From Mucilaginibacter sp. dw_454 (GTDB taxonomy: Bacteria; Bacteroidota; Bacteroidia; Sphingobacteriales; Sphingobacteriaceae): a stretch of 64,000 bases of DNA. This document shows, one piece after another, positions 60,929 to 64,000 of this stretch. Where the stretch lies: positions 186,001 through 250,000 of the forward strand of contig NZ_JAAVVB010000006.1 in the NCBI RefSeq assembly GCF_018449775.1. The letters run 5' to 3'. How positions within the stretch are numbered: position 1 is the first letter of the stretch; each line of letters opens with the position of its first letter. The position numbers were made by a program, and so were the translations under genes. Under the pieces are notes generated by a model, which did no database searches, was not told the origin of the DNA, and was given only the letters and a program-made list of their open reading frames with translations.

Positions 60929-61028
60929 CACCGCCCAGCGTACTCTTGACTTCACAAATTAGCTTAGCATGTGTAGAGATTATTGATTATTTAATTGTTT
61001 TTTAAAGGAATCAATGAGCTCGCTAGCG

Positions 61029-61312
61029 CTCGGTTGTCTTCGTTCCTCGCAATGACGCGATGGCTAGAGATTGTCACGCTCGTACCTCGCTCACAATGAC
61101 GTGGTGGATTAAAATTCGCGATTGCCACGCTGGCGCTCGCAATGACAGATTGTAAATACACGATCCGGAGATTGTCACGCTCGTACCTCGCTCACAATGA
61201 CGTGGTGGATTAAAATTCGCGATTGCCACGCTGGCGCTTGCTATGAGAGATTATCAATACGAGCGGCTAGAGATTGTCACGCTCGTACCTCGCTCACAAT
61301 GACGGATCGGTT
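61029..61312. repeat. Tandem array of REP units, period about 101 bp
   Basis: GAGATTGTCACGCTCGTACC begins at 61067, 61168 and 61270, each followed by TCGCTCACAATGAC; the first two units continue with GTGGTGGATTAAAATTCGCG and ATTGCCACGCTGGCGC. A separate REP half-site precedes it at 61029. Spacer sequences between units are not unique, which excludes CRISPR. Confidence 0.85.
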
Positions 61313-61322
61313 AATGATCAAC

Positions 61323-61369
61323 AAAAAAGCCCGGAAGAAAGGTATACAAATACTTTCTTCCGGGCTTTT
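61323..61369 (-). terminator. Terminator after the TlpA-like gene
   Basis: AAAAGCCCGGAAGAAAGGTA pairs with TACTTTCTTCCGGGCTTTT with a single bulge, T-run on the minus strand. It is 27 bp after the stop. Confidence 0.85.
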
Positions 61370-61395
61370 CTGTTTTCTCGATTTTCTGTCTGCTT

Positions 61396-62526
61396 CTACA
61401 GCTTGCCGAACAATTCTTCCAGCTTATTATCCAAATCTTCGCCGCGAAGGTTTTTGGCGATGATCTTGCCGTTAGGGTCAAGCAAAAAGTTTTGAGGTAT
61501 GGCGCGAACAGCATATAGCTGGGCAGCTTCGTTTTTCCAATATTTAAGGTCGGATATTTCGGTCCAGGTAAGGCCATCTTTTTGAATAGCAGCTTCCCAT
61601 TTGGCTTTGGCTCCGGGTTGATCTAACGATACGCCAAGGATCGTAAATTTCTGGCCTTTATAGCGATCGTAAGCTTTAACTACGTTAGGGTTTTCGGCAC
61701 GACAAGGCCCGCACCATGATGCCCAAAAATCAACCAAAACATACTTACCCTTGAATGATGACAGGCTAACCATATTGCCGGCAGTATCGGCCTGGGCAAA
61801 CTCCGGCGCGGTGGCGCCAATGGCAACGCTCTTTAATTTGGGCAGCATTTCGGCAAAGTTTTTAGCGCTGGGGCTTGCCTTAACTTTGGGACTCAGGCCG
61901 TCATATAACGATGCCAGCTCGGGGTAATCAGAACTGTAGGCCATGTTTTGCAGTAGGTCGGCGTCAAGGTATGAGTCGGGGTTTTCTTTGATGAATTTTC
62001 CATTTGCCTGCTTTATTTTCAAGCTGATATCCTTTTGGGCATTTTTAACTTCTTTTTGAAATGCCTCAGAGTTTCTGTCGTCTACGGTGAGCGATGCCGC
62101 TTTTTGGTTGAAAGCATCATAGCTATGATAAATAGCATCAAGCGAGGCTTTGTATTTTGTTTGTTCGTCGTTGGTTTTGGTGCCTGTAACTTTTGCCGAC
62201 CTGATTGCGTTGTCGCCGGTTACAGTAATGGTCCCCGGTTCCAGGAAAATTTGCTGGTAATCTTTATAAGAAGCGCCGGTGCCTTGTTGATTAAGCATCA
62301 GGTAACCCGACACCAGGGCGTCGGCATCGGTTAGCCCGCTCAATTGAAATTTGCCTTCTTTTACCTCCGAAGAATCATTAACGGTTGTATTACCAAGCGT
62401 ATAGCGTAGGTATACTTTAGCCGGCGCATTTAATTTACCGATGGACCCTTCTATTGAAAATTTATTTCCTTGTGCAAAAACAAATACGGGCAAACCGGCA
62501 AGAGCCAATAAAATCATCTTTTTCAT
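61396..62526 (-). CDS. TlpA-family thiol-disulfide oxidoreductase with DUF4369 N-terminus
   Basis: 376 aa from ATG 62526. Signal peptide (MKKMILLALAGLPVFVFAQG), then a beta-rich domain of DUF4369 type (KFSIEGSIGKLNAPAKVYLR, VNDSSEVKEGKFQLSG), a helical linker, and a thioredoxin-like domain from about 240 with the active site WASWCGPC and the cis-Pro loop AIPQNFLLD. It should reduce or isomerise disulfides of exported proteins or assist cytochrome maturation. TACATTTG on the minus strand at 62577-62584 may be its -7 box. Confidence 0.93.
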   Translation of the reverse strand: MKKMILLALAGLPVFVFAQGNKFSIEGSIGKLNAPAKVYLRYTLGNTTVNDSSEVKEGKFQLSGLTDADALVSGYLMLNQQGTGASYKDYQQIFLEPGTITVTGDNAIRSAKVTGTKTNDEQTKYKASLDAIYHSYDAFNQKAASLTVDDRNSEAFQKEVKNAQKDISLKIKQANGKFIKENPDSYLDADLLQNMAYSSDYPELASLYDGLSPKVKASPSAKNFAEMLPKLKSVAIGATAPEFAQADTAGNMVSLSSFKGKYVLVDFWASWCGPCRAENPNVVKAYDRYKGQKFTILGVSLDQPGAKAKWEAAIQKDGLTWTEISDLKYWKNEAAQLYAVRAIPQNFLLDPNGKIIAKNLRGEDLDNKLEELFGKL

Positions 62527-62576
62527 ATGCATTAGGTTTAGTGAACTATAAAATTATAAATATTGTTGGTGAGTTG

Positions 62577-62584
62577 CAAATGTA
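62577..62584 (-). promoter_or_regulatory. Likely -7 element of the TlpA-like gene
   Basis: The minus strand reads TACATTTG, an exact TAnnTTTG, 50 bp before the ATG at 62526. No good -33 box; the expected position falls in the palindrome at 62592. Confidence 0.45.
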
Positions 62585-62591
62585 CTTTTTT

Positions 62592-62618
62592 GTCATCCTG
62601 AGCATAGCTCAGGGTGAC
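62592..62618. repeat. Short palindrome of the GTCATCCTGAGC class
   Basis: GTCATCCTGAGC and GCTCAGGGTGAC with a 3-base loop, between the cupin stop and the TlpA start. Compare 57110-57188. Confidence 0.8.
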
Positions 62619-62636
62619 AGGAAGTTTAAATAATCA

Positions 62637-63116
62637 TTATTGTCTGCACAACCTCTTCAACAATTTGCGGTGCTGTGGGTAGGTGGCAAGCATGTCTGCG
62701 CATTTGGCCATTTCAAATTCGGCAAAGTCAAAACCGGGGGCTACGGCGCAGCTTACCAGGGTAAAGCCGTTATAGGTGGGCAGCTCGGCCGCAAACCAGG
62801 TGTTGCATGGTATGACGGCTTGAAGGTTGCCGGAGGGCAGGTCGCTTAGTTCAATGAGGCTGTATTGGCCTTTGTCTGCAATTACATGGATATGCAACGC
62901 CACGCCGGTATGAAAATACCATAACTCGTCAGACGCCAGCCGGTGAAAGCCGGAGAAGTCGCCCGCCTCCAGCAGGTAATAGATAGAGGTACAGGCTTGC
63001 CTCACTTGGGTTGCGCCCTCACGCAATACGCAATTTGCTGAGCGAAATACTTCTTTGTAATAGCCGCCCTCGGGGTGGGGTTGCAGATTAAGGTGGTCTA
63101 TCCAGTTTCTTGCCAT
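62637..63116 (-). CDS. Cupin protein of the DUF985 (cupin_5) type
   Basis: About 159 aa. MARNWIDHLNLQPHPEGGYYKE is the usual start of the family, so ATG 63116 is preferred over one 13 codons earlier. The cupin barrel reads FSGFHRLASDELWYFHTGVALHIHVI with metal-type His and Glu residues, then FAAELPTYNGFTLVSCAVAPGFDFAEFE. It is a metal-binding cytosolic protein; substrate unknown. It stands alone. Confidence 0.88.
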   Translation of the reverse strand: MARNWIDHLNLQPHPEGGYYKEVFRSANCVLREGATQVRQACTSIYYLLEAGDFSGFHRLASDELWYFHTGVALHIHVIADKGQYSLIELSDLPSGNLQAVIPCNTWFAAELPTYNGFTLVSCAVAPGFDFAEFEMAKCADMLATYPQHRKLLKRLCRQ

Positions 63117-63279
63117 GCAGCCAAGATAGTGATTATTAGCGTTGTTGAGACTCATTCTAATCGGTTATCTGCGTTGATTGTGCTTTGTTAGTGCTTGAAA
63201 ACTAGTTGATTATGTTGGGCAGGATGGTCGTTTCTCCTGTTTGTCCGCTTGTCCTTTTGATCCTGGCAATTTAGCGAAC

Positions 63280-63382
63280 GGACAAACTGCGTTAGCGATA
63301 GGAGCGGATACCGGCCAAGCGCCTAATGCCTGAAGCCGTATAAGCGGATAGCGCGGTCCGCCTAAAGGCGGAAACGCCCTTA
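63280..63382. repeat. Dispersed repeat family B, copy 4 (inverted)
   Basis: On the minus strand AGGGCGTTTCCGCC, TTTAGGCGGACCGCGCTATC, CGCTTATACGGC, GCATTAGGCGCTTGGCCGG, TATCCGCTCC and GCTAACGCAGTTTGTCC. It is the most complete of the four copies. Confidence 0.85.
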
Positions 63383-63387
63383 TTTTG

Positions 63388-63465
63388 AATATCGAACAAT
63401 GAATGTTGAATATCCAACGTCGAAGTATTTCATGATTCATCATTCAGAATTCGGTGTTCGATATT
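63388..63465. repeat. Imperfect palindrome AATATCGAACA / TGTTCGATATT
   Basis: Eleven-base exact arms enclose further near-complementary stretches (GAATGTTGAATATCCAAC and GATTCATCATTCAGAATTC). An AT-rich intergenic hairpin of unknown role. Confidence 0.65.
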
Positions 63466-63515
63466 TTTGTCTTCAAATAATCCAGTCAAATAATCTCTAC
63501 CTGTCGCTTGGCTAA

Positions 63516-63635
63516 ACCCCTCCCTTCCCCTCCCGTGGGGAGGGAATCGCGCAGGGCCGGGGCTTTTGCTGGTCGCCTCGTTAACACACCCCTGCAGCAG
63601 CACTGTCTCATCGCGCCCCCTCTCAAGAGGGGAAA
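63516..63635. repeat. Intergenic repeat family C, copy 3
   Basis: ACCCCTCCCTTCCCCTCCCG, TGGGGAGGGAATCGCGCAGG at the left and CACACCCCTGCAGCAGCACT, CCCCCTCTCAAGAGGGGAA at the right, combining features of copies 1 and 2. The frame that can be read through it is a by-product. Confidence 0.8.
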
Positions 63636-63845
63636 TTTAATTCTCAAATTCTCAAATCAAAGAATCTGCATATTTGCACATCCGCACATTCAACTTAGAA
63701 CATTTCCAAATAAGATTGTGACATTACAGCACTTCGGTTTAATTGTTATATTTTGTAAATTCGCCGCACACCTATCTGAACGGGGGAGAGAAGCCCGCCG
63801 CAAATAGGGTAATACGTTTATACCTGCTTACTTAAATATAGAAAA

Positions 63846-64000
63846 ATGGCTTTTGATTTAGACATGATCAAAAAGGTTTACGATCGCTACAGCACCCGTG
63901 TGGCTGCTGCACGTACCGCGACCGGTAAACACCTGACTTTAACTGAAAAAATATTATACGCTCACCTGAGCGAAGGCGATGCTAAGCAAGCCTTTGGCCG
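63846..64000 (+). CDS. Aconitate hydratase, N-terminal part
   Basis: 51 codons are visible from ATG 63846 to the window edge: MAFDLDMIKKVYDRYSTRVA, RTATGKHLTLTEKILYAHL and KQAFGR. The order matches the N-terminus of the mitochondrial-type aconitase found in Bacteroidota (citrate to isocitrate). The iron-sulfur cysteines lie beyond the edge, so the call rests on the N-terminal pattern. Confidence 0.75.
   Translation, partial: MAFDLDMIKKVYDRYSTRVAAARTATGKHLTLTEKILYAHLSEGDAKQAFG

Noticed and set aside
61067-61312. CRISPR array
   Set aside because: Period is about 101 bp, units are REP palindromes, the spacers are nearly identical, and no cas gene is present.
63508-63807. 99-codon frame on the plus strand
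   Set aside because: Built from the family C repeat; no protein-like composition in its second half.

Overview
The window looks like chromosomal DNA of a member of the Bacteroidota, family Sphingobacteriaceae, most like Mucilaginibacter or Pedobacter. The reasons are the acpP-fabF-rnc cluster, a yicC-gmk-nadD run, DUF3127 and IPExxxVDY proteins, a NagB/PIG-L fusion, TonB-domain and plug-domain signalling proteins, many lipoproteins, and promoters of the Bacteroidota type (TTTG, about 19 bp, TAnnTTTG). I see no tRNA, rRNA, CRISPR array, prophage or transposase gene. The genus is an inference.

Layout. 1-7.6 kb: a lipoprotein cut by the window edge, the NagB/PIG-L fusion divergent from anmK (cell-wall sugar recycling), then a sensor kinase, a PhoU-like protein and a Pit phosphate transporter. 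7.6-12 kb: a pentapeptide protein and trpE-trpG-trpC, preceded by a 21-codon leader peptide with two adjacent Trp codons and a terminator hairpin, which together form a trp attenuator. 12-19 kb: YceI protein, OprB-type porin, HD hydrolase, small regulator, rRNA-type methyltransferase, sulfatase. 19-28.6 kb: DUF3127 protein with an SSB-like tail, a kinase/regulator pair, a beta-CASP hydrolase, and a BlaI/BlaR1-like unit whose peptidase is fused to TonB C-terminal domains and a receptor-plug-like tail. 29-37.5 kb: pyruvate kinase, fatty-acid/RNase III cluster, cold shock protein, methyltransferase plus monooxygenase, MiaE. 37.5-50.7 kb: nadD, gmk, yicC, lepB with a GFTPRFK-repeat protein, YebC, a MazF-type toxin-antitoxin pair with a 40-bp perfect palindrome, threonine dehydrogenase-like epimerase, asd, fabI, a phospholipase-like protein, recA, nth. 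50.8-64 kb: sigma factor, uvrA, VOC protein, then a repeat-rich stretch carrying a glycosidase-like lipoprotein, an S10 peptidase, a TlpA-like protein, a cupin and the start of aconitase.

The coding part is mostly housekeeping. The unusual content is regulatory and repetitive: the trp leader, a tight cluster of GTGAAACA elements near 55.8-55.95 kb, a 442-bp element with about 80-bp terminal inverted repeats (22.2-22.7 kb) whose right-hand core recurs at 12.2 and 56.4 kb, a second family of about 100 bp in four copies, REP-like palindromes after many genes, and a tandem array of them near 61 kb. All functional statements come from reading motifs; no database search was run.
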